DNA of 64,000 nt, taken from Marinobacter sediminum (lineage in GTDB: Bacteria > Pseudomonadota > Gammaproteobacteria > Pseudomonadales > Oleiphilaceae). The notes beneath the pieces were generated by a model. The model had not been told where the DNA came from and did not search any database. It saw nothing but the letters and a program-made list of their open reading frames with translations. Both the position numbers and the translations under genes were made by a program. This document shows, one piece after another, positions 44,067 through 52,390 of the stretch; position 1 is the stretch's first letter, and each line of letters opens with the position of its first letter. The stretch is taken from the NCBI RefSeq assembly GCF_016820575.1, contig NZ_JAEMQH010000001.1, positions 930,001 through 994,000 of the forward strand, written 5' to 3'.

Positions 44067-44158
44067 ATGTGTTCAAAAAGTAACCGCATCAGGGAACTTT
44101 CATGAACGCTAGCCATCATAACGAGTGGACGTAGGAAATCCGGACATTTCTTGCGTCT

Positions 44159-44180
44159 CCTGAGTGAGTTCTCAGGTTTT
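44159..44180 (+). terminator. Terminator-like hairpin behind the TetR gene
   Basis: CCTGAG (44159-44164) and CTCAGG (44171-44176) form a 6-bp stem around TGAGTT, followed by four T residues. It is weaker than the hairpin that follows at 44206. Confidence 0.5.
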
Positions 44181-44205
44181 AGCACGTCGCAAACCCTGAC
44201 GTTTC

Positions 44206-44236
44206 ACCGGTCTGTCTCTGGCAGACCGGTTTTTTT
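44206..44236 (+). terminator. Rho-independent terminator ahead of the gluconate operon
   Basis: ACCGGTCTG (44206-44214) and CAGACCGGT (44222-44230) form a perfect 9-bp stem around TCTCTGG, followed by six T residues (44231-44236). It insulates the gluconate operon from the TetR gene. Confidence 0.9.
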
Positions 44237-44301
44237 ATGTTTTTTCCCCGTTTCTGACGCCTGCCTAAGCTTGTCAGCACTTTTTGTTTTCACTAAACTC
44301 A

Positions 44302-44323
44302 CAAATGTTACCGGTAACATTTG
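44302..44323. promoter_or_regulatory. 22-base perfect palindrome, GntR (LacI-family) operator
   Basis: CAAATGTTACCGGTAACATTTG is fully self-complementary. Its centre ATGTTACCGGTAACAT matches the gluconate repressor operator consensus known from E. coli GntR (ATGTTACC-type half sites). It lies 31 bases before the TRAP substrate-binding gene start, and the GntR-like repressor is encoded by the last gene of the same cluster. Confidence 0.85.
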
Positions 44324-44353
44324 CCGAAACAAAAACAACCAGGAGTCCCACGT

Positions 44354-45364
44354 ATGTTTACCAAAAGACTTGCCGCTGGCCTGATTTCGGCCACTTTCGC
44401 GCTTCACGCCGCTGCCGCCGATTTTAATGTCAAGTTCCAGTCGTCAGACCCGTCCGGCGTCAAGAACTTTGAAATCCAGCAGGAGTGGGCCGACCGGGTG
44501 GAAAAAATGTCAGGTGGACGGGTCAGCATTGATCTGCTGCCGGTTGGCAGTGTGGTCAGTCACACCGAAACCCTCGGTGCCATGAAAATGGGCGTGCTCG
44601 ATGGCCACATCTCAGTCACCGGTTACTTCTCCGGCCAGGACCCGGCCTTTGGCCTGATCGGTAATACCGTGGGTGCCTGGTCCAGCCCCGACCAGCTGAT
44701 CGATTACATCAACCATGGCGGCGGCTACGAGCTGATGAACGAACTCTACCGTCCGTACGGTGTGAAGTTTGTTGGCGGTGGTGGTACCGGCCTGGAGTCG
44801 TTCGTCTCCAAGAAGCCGCTGAACAGCGTTGAAGACCTCAAGGGTCTGAAAATGCGCGCCCCTGAAGGTCTGGTGCAGTCGGTGTTTGCCGCTGCCGGTG
44901 CCGCACCGGTCAATCTGCCGGGCTCTGAGGTTTACACCGCACTGGGCAAGGGTGTGATCGACGCCGCCGACTACACGGTGTTCTCCACCAACCACAACGC
45001 CGGCCTGCACGAAATTGCCGCGCACCCGGTGTATCCGGGCTTCCACTCCCTGCCGCTGATCGAAATCGCTATGGGCCTCAAGGCCTGGGAAAAGCTGCCG
45101 GAAGACATCCAGACCATCATGACGGTGTCGGCAAGGGATTTCGCCCAGGACATCAGTACCCAGCTAGCGATGGCGGACAAGACGGCGGTCATGGAAGCAC
45201 GCGCCAACCCGGAGATTACCGTCCACGACTGGTCAGCCGAGGAACGCCGGAAGTTCCGCACCATCGCCCGCGATCAGTGGAAGGCGTACGCCGAGCAGTC
45301 CCCCAACGCCGAGAAGGTCTACAAGTCAGTGACAGCCTACCTCGAGTCGCAAGGCCTGCTCTGA
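44354..45364 (+). CDS. TRAP transporter substrate-binding protein (probable gluconate)
   Basis: A 336-residue periplasmic DctP-family binding protein with a signal peptide (to about LHAAAADF). Family features are LPVGSVVSHTETLGAMKMGVLDG and the conserved arginine in LKMRAPEGL that binds a carboxylate. It delivers its ligand to the permeases encoded downstream. The ligand is inferred to be gluconate or a related sugar acid from the gluconokinase, the GntR-type repressor and the GntR operator in the same operon. The ATG at 44354 has a perfect AGGAG. A 10-bp hairpin separates it from the small permease gene. Confidence 0.88.
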   Translation: MFTKRLAAGLISATFALHAAAADFNVKFQSSDPSGVKNFEIQQEWADRVEKMSGGRVSIDLLPVGSVVSHTETLGAMKMGVLDGHISVTGYFSGQDPAFGLIGNTVGAWSSPDQLIDYINHGGGYELMNELYRPYGVKFVGGGGTGLESFVSKKPLNSVEDLKGLKMRAPEGLVQSVFAAAGAAPVNLPGSEVYTALGKGVIDAADYTVFSTNHNAGLHEIAAHPVYPGFHSLPLIEIAMGLKAWEKLPEDIQTIMTVSARDFAQDISTQLAMADKTAVMEARANPEITVHDWSAEERRKFRTIARDQWKAYAEQSPNAEKVYKSVTAYLESQGLL

Positions 45365-45389
45365 TCTGATTCCGTCCCCTACCGATACC

Positions 45390-45416
45390 CTCCGGCCCCG
45401 TATTAAGGGGCCGGAG
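45390..45416 (+). other. Stem-loop between binding-protein and permease genes
   Basis: CTCCGGCCCC (45390-45399) and GGGGCCGGAG (45407-45416) form a perfect 10-bp stem around GTATTAA. No T-tract follows. Its position between binding-protein and permease cistrons fits an mRNA-stabilising 3' hairpin that raises binding-protein yield, or partial termination. Confidence 0.6.
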
Positions 45417-45429
45417 TCGGGAGTTTCTA

Positions 45430-46038
45430 ATGTCTGCTGAACATGAACCAACAGGGCAGGCGCCAGGTGATCTGGTGCCGGAGCCCCCAGAGGATGTTGG
45501 CTTTACGCCGCTGGATCGCGCCATCGTGTGGTTGGGCAAAAAGTTGAGTCTGGTCTTTGCCCTTATCGCTGTGGTGTCCCTGTACGAAATCGTCCGCCGC
45601 TACCTGTTCAACTCGCCCACCCTGTGGGTGCACGAGACCGTCACCTTTGCCGGTGCCACGTTGTTCGTGCTGGGCGGGTTGTACGCGCTGGCGACGGACA
45701 AGCACGTGCGCATTGTGCTGGTGTACGATTCGGTGTCGCCGGCCGTCCAGCGTTGGCTCCGGGTTGTGCACCATCTTCTGGGGTTGTTGTTCAGCAGTCT
45801 GCTGCTCTACGCCAGCTGGTTCATGGCCCAGTCGGCAGTCGTCGCGCCCTGGGGCGGCTGGCGGCTGGAGACCTCCGGCTCAGCCTGGAATCCGCCATTC
45901 CCTGCGTTGCTGAAGGTCATCATTTTCGTTGCCGTGGTCATTCTCACGCTGCAATTCCTGCTGCACCTGATTCGCGACCTGCGTAACAAGGCTGCGCCCA
46001 ACCAGACCTCGGACGACAAGGGAGAGCGCAATGTTTGA
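45430..46038 (+). CDS. TRAP transporter small permease (DctQ-type)
   Basis: A 202-residue inner membrane protein with four hydrophobic segments (about residues 38-60, 73-95, 113-135 and 155-178), matching the DctQ small subunit of TRAP transporters. The IVRRYLFNSPTLWVHE stretch contains the typical arginine-rich cytoplasmic loop. A 40-residue acidic N-terminal extension before the first segment is longer than usual. The stop overlaps the start of the large permease by 8 bases, so translation is coupled. Confidence 0.88.
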   Translation: MSAEHEPTGQAPGDLVPEPPEDVGFTPLDRAIVWLGKKLSLVFALIAVVSLYEIVRRYLFNSPTLWVHETVTFAGATLFVLGGLYALATDKHVRIVLVYDSVSPAVQRWLRVVHHLLGLLFSSLLLYASWFMAQSAVVAPWGGWRLETSGSAWNPPFPALLKVIIFVAVVILTLQFLLHLIRDLRNKAAPNQTSDDKGERNV

Positions 46039-47347
46039 ACTTGCTTCCGTGGGCATTGGCTACGGCAGCCTGCTGATGCTGGGGTTGCTGATCCTGTTGT
46101 TGTTGACGGGAATGCAGCTGGCGTTTGCCACCGGTCTGGTGGCTCTGCTGTTCGCGCTGGGCTGGTTTGGCCCGGACGCATTGCCGATTGTCAGTAGCCG
46201 GCTGTACAGCTTTATTGGCAATTATGTGTTCCTGGCGGTGCCGATGTTCGTGTTGATGGCGTCGCTGCTGGATCATTCCGGTATCGCCCGGGACCTGTTT
46301 GACGCCATGGCCCGCTTGGGTCGTCGTCTGCGCGGTGGTGTTGCCATACAGACTCTGGTGGTGGCGGTTATCCTGGCTTCCATGTCCGGGGTGATTGGCG
46401 GCGAAACCGTGCTGCTGGGCATCCTGGCGCTGCCCCAGATGCTGCGCCTGGGCTACGACCGCAAGTTGGCCATTGGTACCACCTGTGCCGGCGGTGCCTT
46501 GGGCACCATGCTGCCCCCGAGTATCGTGCTGATCATCTATGGCCTGACCGCCAACGTTTCCATCGGTGACCTGTTCAAAGGTGCCTTTTTACCAGCGCTG
46601 TTACTGGCCCTGCTGTACATGGGCTATGTGCTGATCCGAGTCTGGCTCAAGCCCGAGATGGCGCCGCTGCCGTCCGATCAGGATCAGCCGGACACGCCGG
46701 CGCCCAATTTCTTCAAGGCCCTGCTGTTTCCCATCCTGTCGGTCGTGGTGGTGCTCGGAAGCATTTATGGTGGCGTCGCCTCGGTGACCGAGGCTTCGGC
46801 CCTGGGTGTGATCGGTATTGCGCTCAGCACCTGGGTGCGCGGCGAGCTGTCGCTGGACATGATCCGCAAAGCCACCATCAGCACCCTGCGGGTGTGTGGC
46901 ATGATCATCTGGATCGGTATCGGTGCCACCGCACTGGTGGGTGTCTACAACCTGATGGGCGGCATCGACTTTGTCCGGGACATGGTGTTTGCGGTCAGTG
47001 GCGGCGATGCACTGCTAACCATCCTGTTCATGATGCTGATCTTGCTGGTGCTGGGCATGTTCCTGGACTGGGTGGGTGTGGCCTTGCTGACCATGCCGAT
47101 TTTCGTGCCGATTGTGGTCGAGCTGGGGTACAGCCCGATCTGGTTCGGGGTGGTGTTCTGCATGAACATGCAGGTGTCCTTCCTGTCGCCGCCATTCGGA
47201 CCGGCCGCGTTCTATCTGAAAACGGTGGCGCCGAAAGACATCTCCCTGGGTGAGATCTTCCAGTCACTGCTGCCGTTCATCGTGCTTCAGATTGTCGCGC
47301 TGGGGCTGTTGATTGCCTTCCCGCAACTGGCACTGTGGTGGCAATGA
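46031..47347 (+). CDS. TRAP transporter large permease (DctM-type)
   Basis: A 438-residue inner membrane protein with about 11-12 segments. DctM-family marks include VPMFVLMASLL near residue 72, GGALGTMLPPSIVLIIYGL near 155 and the C-terminal SFLSPPFGPAAFYL. It carries substrate with Na+ symport. It overlaps the preceding dctQ gene by 8 bases and the gluconokinase gene by 4 bases (ATGA), showing strong translational coupling of transport and phosphorylation. Confidence 0.93.
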   Translation: MFELASVGIGYGSLLMLGLLILLLLTGMQLAFATGLVALLFALGWFGPDALPIVSSRLYSFIGNYVFLAVPMFVLMASLLDHSGIARDLFDAMARLGRRLRGGVAIQTLVVAVILASMSGVIGGETVLLGILALPQMLRLGYDRKLAIGTTCAGGALGTMLPPSIVLIIYGLTANVSIGDLFKGAFLPALLLALLYMGYVLIRVWLKPEMAPLPSDQDQPDTPAPNFFKALLFPILSVVVVLGSIYGGVASVTEASALGVIGIALSTWVRGELSLDMIRKATISTLRVCGMIIWIGIGATALVGVYNLMGGIDFVRDMVFAVSGGDALLTILFMMLILLVLGMFLDWVGVALLTMPIFVPIVVELGYSPIWFGVVFCMNMQVSFLSPPFGPAAFYLKTVAPKDISLGEIFQSLLPFIVLQIVALGLLIAFPQLALWWQ

Positions 47348-47868
47348 TGGCGAGCGTACCGAAACTGGTCATCATGGGAGTGTCGGGCTGCGGCAAGAGT
47401 CTGGTCGGGAGTCTGCTGGCGCAGGAGCTGGCGGTTCCCTTCTTCGACGCCGACAGCTACCACAGCCGCGCCAATGTTGAGAAGATGGCCAGTGGCATCC
47501 CGCTGACCGATGACGATCGGGCCGGCTGGCTGACCGACCTTGCGGAGCTGATCCGGCAACAGGAGTCCGGTCTGGTGCTGGCCTGCTCGGCACTGAAACG
47601 GGCCTATCGCGAGCGCTTGCGGTCCGAAAACCCGGAGCTGCGCATCGTCTATCTTCAGGGCGACTTCCAGACCATCTGGACGAGGCTGTCGCGGCGCCAG
47701 GACCATTACTTCAATGGTCAGGCCATGCTCGAGAGCCAGTTCCAGCTATTGCAGGAGCCCGAGCTGGACGAGGGCGCCGTAACCCTCGATGTCACCGGTC
47801 GTCCGGAGAGCCTGGTGCGCCAGTGCCTTGCGGCACTGGCCGCAACCGGGGAAGATGCCAGGGGCTGA
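47344..47868 (+). CDS. gntK: Gluconokinase
   Basis: A 174-residue kinase that phosphorylates D-gluconate to 6-phosphogluconate, feeding the Entner-Doudoroff or pentose phosphate pathways. The P-loop MGVSGCGKSLVG (residues about 11-22), the FFDADSYHSRANVEKMASGIPLTDDDR substrate region (here interrupted for brevity after KMASG) and CSALKRAYRERLR are diagnostic. The ATG overlaps the large-permease stop as ATGA. It ties the TRAP system to gluconate use. Confidence 0.94.
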   Translation: MMASVPKLVIMGVSGCGKSLVGSLLAQELAVPFFDADSYHSRANVEKMASGIPLTDDDRAGWLTDLAELIRQQESGLVLACSALKRAYRERLRSENPELRIVYLQGDFQTIWTRLSRRQDHYFNGQAMLESQFQLLQEPELDEGAVTLDVTGRPESLVRQCLAALAATGEDARG

Positions 47869-47937
47869 AGCCGGTGCCCGCACGGGCGTCTGCTCGCCTC
47901 AGCTTTAGCCGCCTCTCTGTCGTTGCAGGAATCATGC

Positions 47938-48936
47938 ATGGGTAAGAACAAACGTCCGACGTTGCAGGACATTGCCGACCGGGTTGGCACCACCAAGATG
48001 ACGGTCAGTCGCTGCCTGCGCGGTGGCGACAACGTGTCCGAGAAGATGCGAGAGCGCATCTTTGCCGAAGCCGAGGCGCTCGGTTACATCCCGAACCGGG
48101 CACCGGACCTGTTGTCCAAATCCAAGAGTCACGCCGTCGGGGTGCTGCTGCCTTCGCTGACTAACCAGGTATTCGCTGACGTCATCAAGGGGGTTGAGTC
48201 GGTCACCGAACAGGCCGGCTACCATCTGATGCTGGCCCACTACGGCTATAGTCCGGAGATTGAGGAGCGCAGCCTGGCGTCGCTGCTGTCCTACAACGTT
48301 GACGGTGTGATCCTGTCCGAGAGCCAGCACACCGATCGAACCTTCCGGATGCTTGAAACCGCCGGCGTACCCACGGTCGAGATCATGGACACCCACACCC
48401 GGCCATTTGAGCAGGCTGTCGGCTTTGATAACGTCCAGGCTGCTTACGACATGGTGCGGGAAATGATTCGCCGGGGCCGAACTGCCATTGTCTACCTGGC
48501 GGTGCGTCTGGATGCCCGAACCCTGCAACGGCAGGAGGGTTATGTCATGGCCATGACTGAAGCCGGTTTGACGCCGGTGACCCTGCGTAGCGAACAGCGG
48601 TCGTCGTTCAGCGTCGGGGCCACGCTGTTAAAGCGCATTCTGGCTGACAATCCCAACACCGATGCCATCTTCTGCACCAACGACGACGTCGCCATCGGTG
48701 CCTATTTCGAATGTCAGCGTCAGGGTATTGCGGTGCCACAGGGCATCGCCATTGCCGGATTCCACGGTCACGATGTCGGGCAGGTGATGGTGCCGCGCCT
48801 TGCCAGTGTCATAACCCCGCGGGAAGCGGTGGGACAGCGGGCGGCCCAGGAATTGCTGGCGCGACTGTCCGGTCAGCCCCAGGGCGAAACCTGTATTGAT
48901 CTGGGCTACCGGATCGAGTGCGGCGGCACGCTGTAA
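47938..48936 (+). CDS. gntR: LacI-family gluconate repressor
   Basis: A 332-residue repressor: an N-terminal LacI helix-turn-helix (about residues 8-30, LQDIADRVGTTKMTVSRCLRG) and a periplasmic-binding-protein-like effector domain (SHAVGVLLPSLTNQVFADV, later TNDDVAIGAYFECQRQG, IAGFHGHDVGQ). The closest known relative is GntR, whose effector is gluconate. It is the last gene of the TRAP-gntK cluster, 69 bases after gntK. The ATG at 47938 has an AGGA site; a TTG five codons earlier is rejected. The 22-base operator upstream of the TRAP genes is its expected target. Confidence 0.9.
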   Translation: MGKNKRPTLQDIADRVGTTKMTVSRCLRGGDNVSEKMRERIFAEAEALGYIPNRAPDLLSKSKSHAVGVLLPSLTNQVFADVIKGVESVTEQAGYHLMLAHYGYSPEIEERSLASLLSYNVDGVILSESQHTDRTFRMLETAGVPTVEIMDTHTRPFEQAVGFDNVQAAYDMVREMIRRGRTAIVYLAVRLDARTLQRQEGYVMAMTEAGLTPVTLRSEQRSSFSVGATLLKRILADNPNTDAIFCTNDDVAIGAYFECQRQGIAVPQGIAIAGFHGHDVGQVMVPRLASVITPREAVGQRAAQELLARLSGQPQGETCIDLGYRIECGGTL

Positions 48937-48968
48937 AGCGGCTGATGCCTGCTTAACGGGCTGGCGAC

Positions 48969-49601
48969 TCAATCGTCGGCCGGTGCCTCCAGCCAGTTCG
49001 TCAGTGCCTCCCGACACTCATCCACACCCCTTTTCGATGTCGCTGAAAACATGATCAGGTGATGCACGCAGCTGAACGGCTTCAGGTCTTTGGCGATGCC
49101 CATCATGGCGGTTTTTGCTTGGCCGAATTTCAGTTTGTCGGCCTTGGTGGCCAGAATCATCAGCGGAAGGTTGTTATGTTCGCACCATTCCACCATCATT
49201 TGGTCGAATTCGGTCAGCGGGTGGCGGATGTCCATCACCAGCACCAGGCCGCGTAGGCAGCGGCGGTCGTTCAGGTAGTGGCCCAGGTGTTTTTGCCAGT
49301 CGTCCTTCAGATCCCGGGACACCTTGGCATAGCCATAGCCGGGCAGGTCCACCAGGCGGCAGCCCTCGCGGTTCAAGGTGAAGAAGTTGATCAACCGGGT
49401 GCGGCCCGGTGTTTTACTGGTTCGGGCCAGCTTGCCATGGGCGGTGATCGCATTGAGTGCGCTGGACTTGCCGGCGTTCGAGCGGCCGGCGAAGGCCACT
49501 TCGGCACCAAAATCCGGTGGGCATTCGTCCAGCCGGGAGGCGCTGATCAAGAAGCGGGCACTGTTGAAAGAGACGGAGTTCGGGGTCAGATCAGGGTCCA
49601 C
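48969..49601 (-). CDS. engB: Ribosome biogenesis GTP-binding protein YihA/EngB (YsxC)
   Basis: A 210-residue cytoplasmic GTPase needed for 50S subunit assembly. G motifs are intact: GRSNAGKSSALN (about residues 38-49), LVDLPGYGYAKV (about 83) and ATKADK (about 150). The start is GTG with a GGAAAG site. It is divergent from cytochrome c4, as in Pseudomonas genomes, and convergent with gntR. Confidence 0.94.
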   Translation of the reverse strand: MDPDLTPNSVSFNSARFLISASRLDECPPDFGAEVAFAGRSNAGKSSALNAITAHGKLARTSKTPGRTRLINFFTLNREGCRLVDLPGYGYAKVSRDLKDDWQKHLGHYLNDRRCLRGLVLVMDIRHPLTEFDQMMVEWCEHNNLPLMILATKADKLKFGQAKTAMMGIAKDLKPFSCVHHLIMFSATSKRGVDECREALTNWLEAPADD

Positions 49602-49622
49602 AGCGGTTGGCTTTCCTTTGGA

Positions 49623-49650
49623 TTTCAGTTATCAGGGATTAATGTATAAT
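49623..49650 (+). promoter_or_regulatory. Probable cytochrome c4 promoter
   Basis: TATAAT (49645-49650) with TTTCAG (49623-49628) 16 bases upstream gives a sigma-70-like promoter in the engB / cytochrome c4 intergenic region, leaving a 5' untranslated region of about 120 bases. The -35 match is weak. Confidence 0.5.
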
Positions 49651-49775
49651 GCTACACCAAATCCGGGCGGCGCGCTGAGCGCGACCGCTGTCAGTCCCGG
49701 TTTTGCGCCTGATTGGTCAGTGCCTGCCGGCTGCACAACGAAGAATACCTTTAAGATGAGAGAAGCGGAGCGAGC

Positions 49776-50384
49776 ATGAAAAAACTGATCGCAGGAGTTG
49801 TTCTCGGTGTAAGCCTCACAGCGATGGCGCACGGGGCAGGAGATCCTCAAGCGGGCGAAGAGAACGCAGCGGTATGCGCCGGATGTCATGGCCAGGCCGG
49901 CCAGAAGCCGATCATGGGAAGCTATCCCAAGCTGTCCGGTCTGGGTGAAAAGTACCTGTACAATCAGCTGGTAGCGATTCAGTCCGGCGATCGTGCGATT
50001 GCTGAAATGACTGGTATCCTGGACGGCAAGTCCGAGCAGGAGTTGCAGGATCTGGCCGCTTACTTCGACGACCAGGAAATGCCCCTGAGCCAGGCCAACC
50101 CGGATCTGATTGAGCAGGGCGCGGCTTTGTACCGTGGTGGCAACATGGCCTCCGGTGTGCCAGCCTGTGCCGGCTGTCATAGCCCGCAGGGCAAGGGCAA
50201 CGAGCCCGGTGGCTACCCCCGCCTGAGTGGCCAGAACGCCGAGTACATCAGCAAGCAGCTGAAGGCTTACCGCAGCGGCGAGCGGGCGACTGGCTCCAAC
50301 GCGGCCATCATGATGGACGTGGCGGCCAAGCTGACTGACGCCGAAATCGAGGCGGTTGCCAACTACGTCTCTGGCCTGCACTGA
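49776..50384 (+). CDS. Cytochrome c4 (diheme)
   Basis: A 202-residue periplasmic diheme cytochrome with a signal peptide (MKKLIAGVVLGVSLTAMAHG). Two heme attachment sites CAGCH are visible (about residues 36-40 and 130-134), one per duplicated domain, each followed by PxLSG and a later Met-containing stretch for the sixth ligand. Cytochrome c4 passes electrons to terminal oxidases in Pseudomonas-type respiration. An AGAAGCGGAGCG region provides the ribosome site. A strong terminator follows. Gene order with engB and dsbA is conserved in related bacteria. Confidence 0.92.
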   Translation: MKKLIAGVVLGVSLTAMAHGAGDPQAGEENAAVCAGCHGQAGQKPIMGSYPKLSGLGEKYLYNQLVAIQSGDRAIAEMTGILDGKSEQELQDLAAYFDDQEMPLSQANPDLIEQGAALYRGGNMASGVPACAGCHSPQGKGNEPGGYPRLSGQNAEYISKQLKAYRSGERATGSNAAIMMDVAAKLTDAEIEAVANYVSGLH

Positions 50385-50428
50385 TTGACCTGTACTGATT
50401 AATCAGGGTCTAGCCGAGACTCCAAAGA

Positions 50429-50451
50429 CCCCGCCCCAGGCGGGGTTTTTT
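50429..50451 (+). terminator. Rho-independent terminator after cytochrome c4
   Basis: CCCCGCC (50429-50435) and GGCGGGG (50439-50445) form a perfect 7-bp stem with a CCA loop, followed by six T residues. Confidence 0.93.
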
Positions 50452-50559
50452 ATTGCTTACGGCTCTGTAACCCGGTGATTTACTCTGTCTGTGGAACTTT
50501 TTCCGCTGGCTGGGTCATAATCCCTCACACTTACGACTTCACGATATCGGAGATGTCTA

Positions 50560-51192
50560 ATGATCAGAACACTTGGAGCGGCAACTTTCCTGGCTGCGAT
50601 GTTTGCCTTTGGTGCCCCGGCCAGTGCCGAAACCTGGGAAGAGGGAACTCACTATCAGAAACTGGATACGCCGGTTCGCACGGACGACAACGGCAAGATC
50701 GAAGTGGCTGAGGTGTTTTGGTATGGCTGCCCGCACTGCTACAACTTCAAGCCGGTGGTTGAGGCCTGGGAAGAAGGCATGGCCGACGATGTCGAGTTCG
50801 TGATGTTGCCGGCCGCCCTTGGTCGTTCCTGGGAGCCCCACGCCCGCGCTTACTACGCGCTTGATGCCATGGGTGAGCTGCACAAGGTGCATGACGCCCT
50901 GTTTGAGGCCTTGGCGGGTGAGCGCCGTCAGCTGAACACTCCGGAGGCACTGGCGGACTTCGTGGCCGGCCATGGTGTCGATGGTGAGGCGTTCCTGAAG
51001 AACTACCAGAGCTTTGGTGTGAACGCCCGGATGCAGCAAGCCCAGGCGAAAATTCGGGGAGCGCGCATCACCGGTGTTCCAACTATGCTGGTAAATGGCA
51101 AATACAAAGTGAGCGCTTCCATGGCCGGCAGTCACGAGGCAGCCCTGGACGTTGTCGACTACCTGGTCGCCAAGGAGCGTGAAGCCGAGTAA
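50560..51192 (+). CDS. dsbA: Thiol:disulfide interchange protein DsbA
   Basis: A 210-residue periplasmic oxidase that introduces disulfide bonds. A signal peptide (to about PASAET) precedes the thioredoxin fold with active-site Cys57-Pro-His-Cys60 (FWYGCPHCYNF) and the cis-proline in GVPTML near residue 173. CPHC is the standard DsbA dipeptide. A CGGAGATG site precedes the ATG. It is separated from cytochrome c4 by a terminator, and the endonuclease/phosphatase-family gene follows after 91 bases that hold short tandem repeats. Confidence 0.95.
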   Translation: MIRTLGAATFLAAMFAFGAPASAETWEEGTHYQKLDTPVRTDDNGKIEVAEVFWYGCPHCYNFKPVVEAWEEGMADDVEFVMLPAALGRSWEPHARAYYALDAMGELHKVHDALFEALAGERRQLNTPEALADFVAGHGVDGEAFLKNYQSFGVNARMQQAQAKIRGARITGVPTMLVNGKYKVSASMAGSHEAALDVVDYLVAKEREAE

Positions 51193-51223
51193 GGGGCCGT
51201 CCGCGGCTTGGGGTCGCGGAATC

Positions 51224-51268
51224 TTCGAGAGTGCGAAACCTTCGATAGTGCGAAACTTTCGAGAGAAG
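51224..51268 (+). repeat. 17-base tandem repeat, 2.6 units
   Basis: TTCGAGAGTGCGAAACC (51224-51240), TTCGATAGTGCGAAACT (51241-51257) and the partial unit TTCGAGAGAAG (51258-51268) lie between dsbA and the next start codon. Two substitutions separate the full units. Each unit contains an imperfect TTCG...CGAA inverted repeat. Confidence 0.8.
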
Positions 51269-51283
51269 AGTGGGGCTGGCAGC

Positions 51284-52144
51284 ATGTACAAGCGAATCCG
51301 TAAGCAGTTCAGCGGGACGGCGAAAACGGCTGAAACGCCTCGCAGTACGTGCTCGGGCTTTGAGCATGTGCCGGAGTTTGAGCCCCACCGGCACATCCGG
51401 TTGCTGACCTTCAATATCCAGGTTGGCATCAATACCTCATCCTATCGGCACTATCTGACCCGCAGCTGGCAGCACTTTCTGCCTCACCGTAATCGGATTC
51501 AGACCCTGGACCGCATTGCCCATCTGATCGCTAACTACGACGTGGTCGCGTTGCAGGAGTGCGACGGCGGCAGCCTGCGCAGTGGTTACATCAATCAGGT
51601 TCAGTATCTGGCCGAAGCGGCGGGTATTCCCTACTGGTACCAGCAGCTGAACCGGAATCTCGGGCAAATCGCCCAGCACAGCAATGGCTTGCTCAGTCGT
51701 TTTCGGCCGCTGGATGTCACCGAGCACAAACTACCCGGTCTGATTCCGGGGCGTGGCGCCATCATTGCCCGCTACGGCTCTGAGGACGATCCGCTGGTGT
51801 TGGTGCTGATGCACCTGTCGCTCAGTAAGGCGGCGCAGCAGCGCCAGCTTGGCTACATTCGCGAACTGATTGCCGACTACCAGCATGTCGTGCTGATGGG
51901 GGATATGAATAACCATGCCGAAGAGTTGCTGACCCAGACCCCGTTAAAGGAAACTGATCTGATCCCGCTCCCGGAGTCGGCGCACAGTTTCCCGAGCTGG
52001 CGGCCGGAAAAGGCGCTGGATCATATTCTGGTGAGCCCGTCGTTGGAAATCCGCAGGTCAGAAGTGGTGAGTTACCCGGTTTCGGACCATCTGCCTATCG
52101 CTATGGATGTGGCGCTGCCGAAAGGGTATCTGGAGACTTTCTAG
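51284..52144 (+). CDS. Endonuclease/exonuclease/phosphatase-family protein
   Basis: A 286-residue protein of the EEP superfamily. The metal and catalytic residues are visible: LLTFNIQVG (Asn), VVALQECDGG (Glu), LMHLSLSKAAQQRQ (His), VLMGDMNNHAEE (Asp/Asn), DHILVS and SDHLPIAMDV (SDH). The family includes phosphodiesterases, deoxyribonucleases and sphingomyelinases, so the substrate is open. The ATG at 51284 (MYKRIRKQFSG) is chosen because the upstream in-frame region overlaps dsbA and the tandem repeat. The same gene follows dsbA in Pseudomonas genomes. No signal peptide is evident. Confidence 0.85.
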   Translation: MYKRIRKQFSGTAKTAETPRSTCSGFEHVPEFEPHRHIRLLTFNIQVGINTSSYRHYLTRSWQHFLPHRNRIQTLDRIAHLIANYDVVALQECDGGSLRSGYINQVQYLAEAAGIPYWYQQLNRNLGQIAQHSNGLLSRFRPLDVTEHKLPGLIPGRGAIIARYGSEDDPLVLVLMHLSLSKAAQQRQLGYIRELIADYQHVVLMGDMNNHAEELLTQTPLKETDLIPLPESAHSFPSWRPEKALDHILVSPSLEIRRSEVVSYPVSDHLPIAMDVALPKGYLETF

Positions 52145-52173
52145 TTTTGGTTCAGATCTAAGAGTTCAGGCAC

Positions 52174-52204
52174 AAAAAAACCCGGCGCGTGGCCGGGTTT
52201 TTTT
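52174..52204. terminator. Bidirectional terminator
   Basis: CCCGGC (52181-52186) and GCCGGG (52192-52197) form a stem flanked by seven A residues (52174-52180) on the left and seven T residues (52198-52204) on the right. It can end transcription both of the EEP gene and of the convergent rpmB-rpmG operon. Confidence 0.93.
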
Positions 52205-52223
52205 GTGGATGCCGGATCAGTTA

Positions 52224-52379
52224 TTACTTGATCTTGGCTTCCTTGTACGCAACGTGCTTGCGGACAACCGGATCGTACTTTTTGATCTCGATTTTTTCCG
52301 GAGTGTTACGCTTGTTCTTTTTGGTCGTGTAGAAGTGACCAGTGCCTGCTGATGATACCAGCTTGATTTTCTCGCGCAT
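52224..52379 (-). CDS. rpmG: 50S ribosomal protein L33
   Basis: A 51-residue basic protein ([21 protein letters not shown] at the start, YKEAKIK at the end) matching bacterial L33. It has no zinc-binding cysteine pairs, so it is the zinc-independent paralogue type found in most gammaproteobacteria. It follows rpmB after 11 bases as usual and ends next to a bidirectional terminator. Confidence 0.97.
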   Translation of the reverse strand: MREKIKLVSSAGTGHFYTTKKNKRNTPEKIEIKKYDPVVRKHVAYKEAKIK

Positions 52380-52390
52380 GATGCGGCTCC

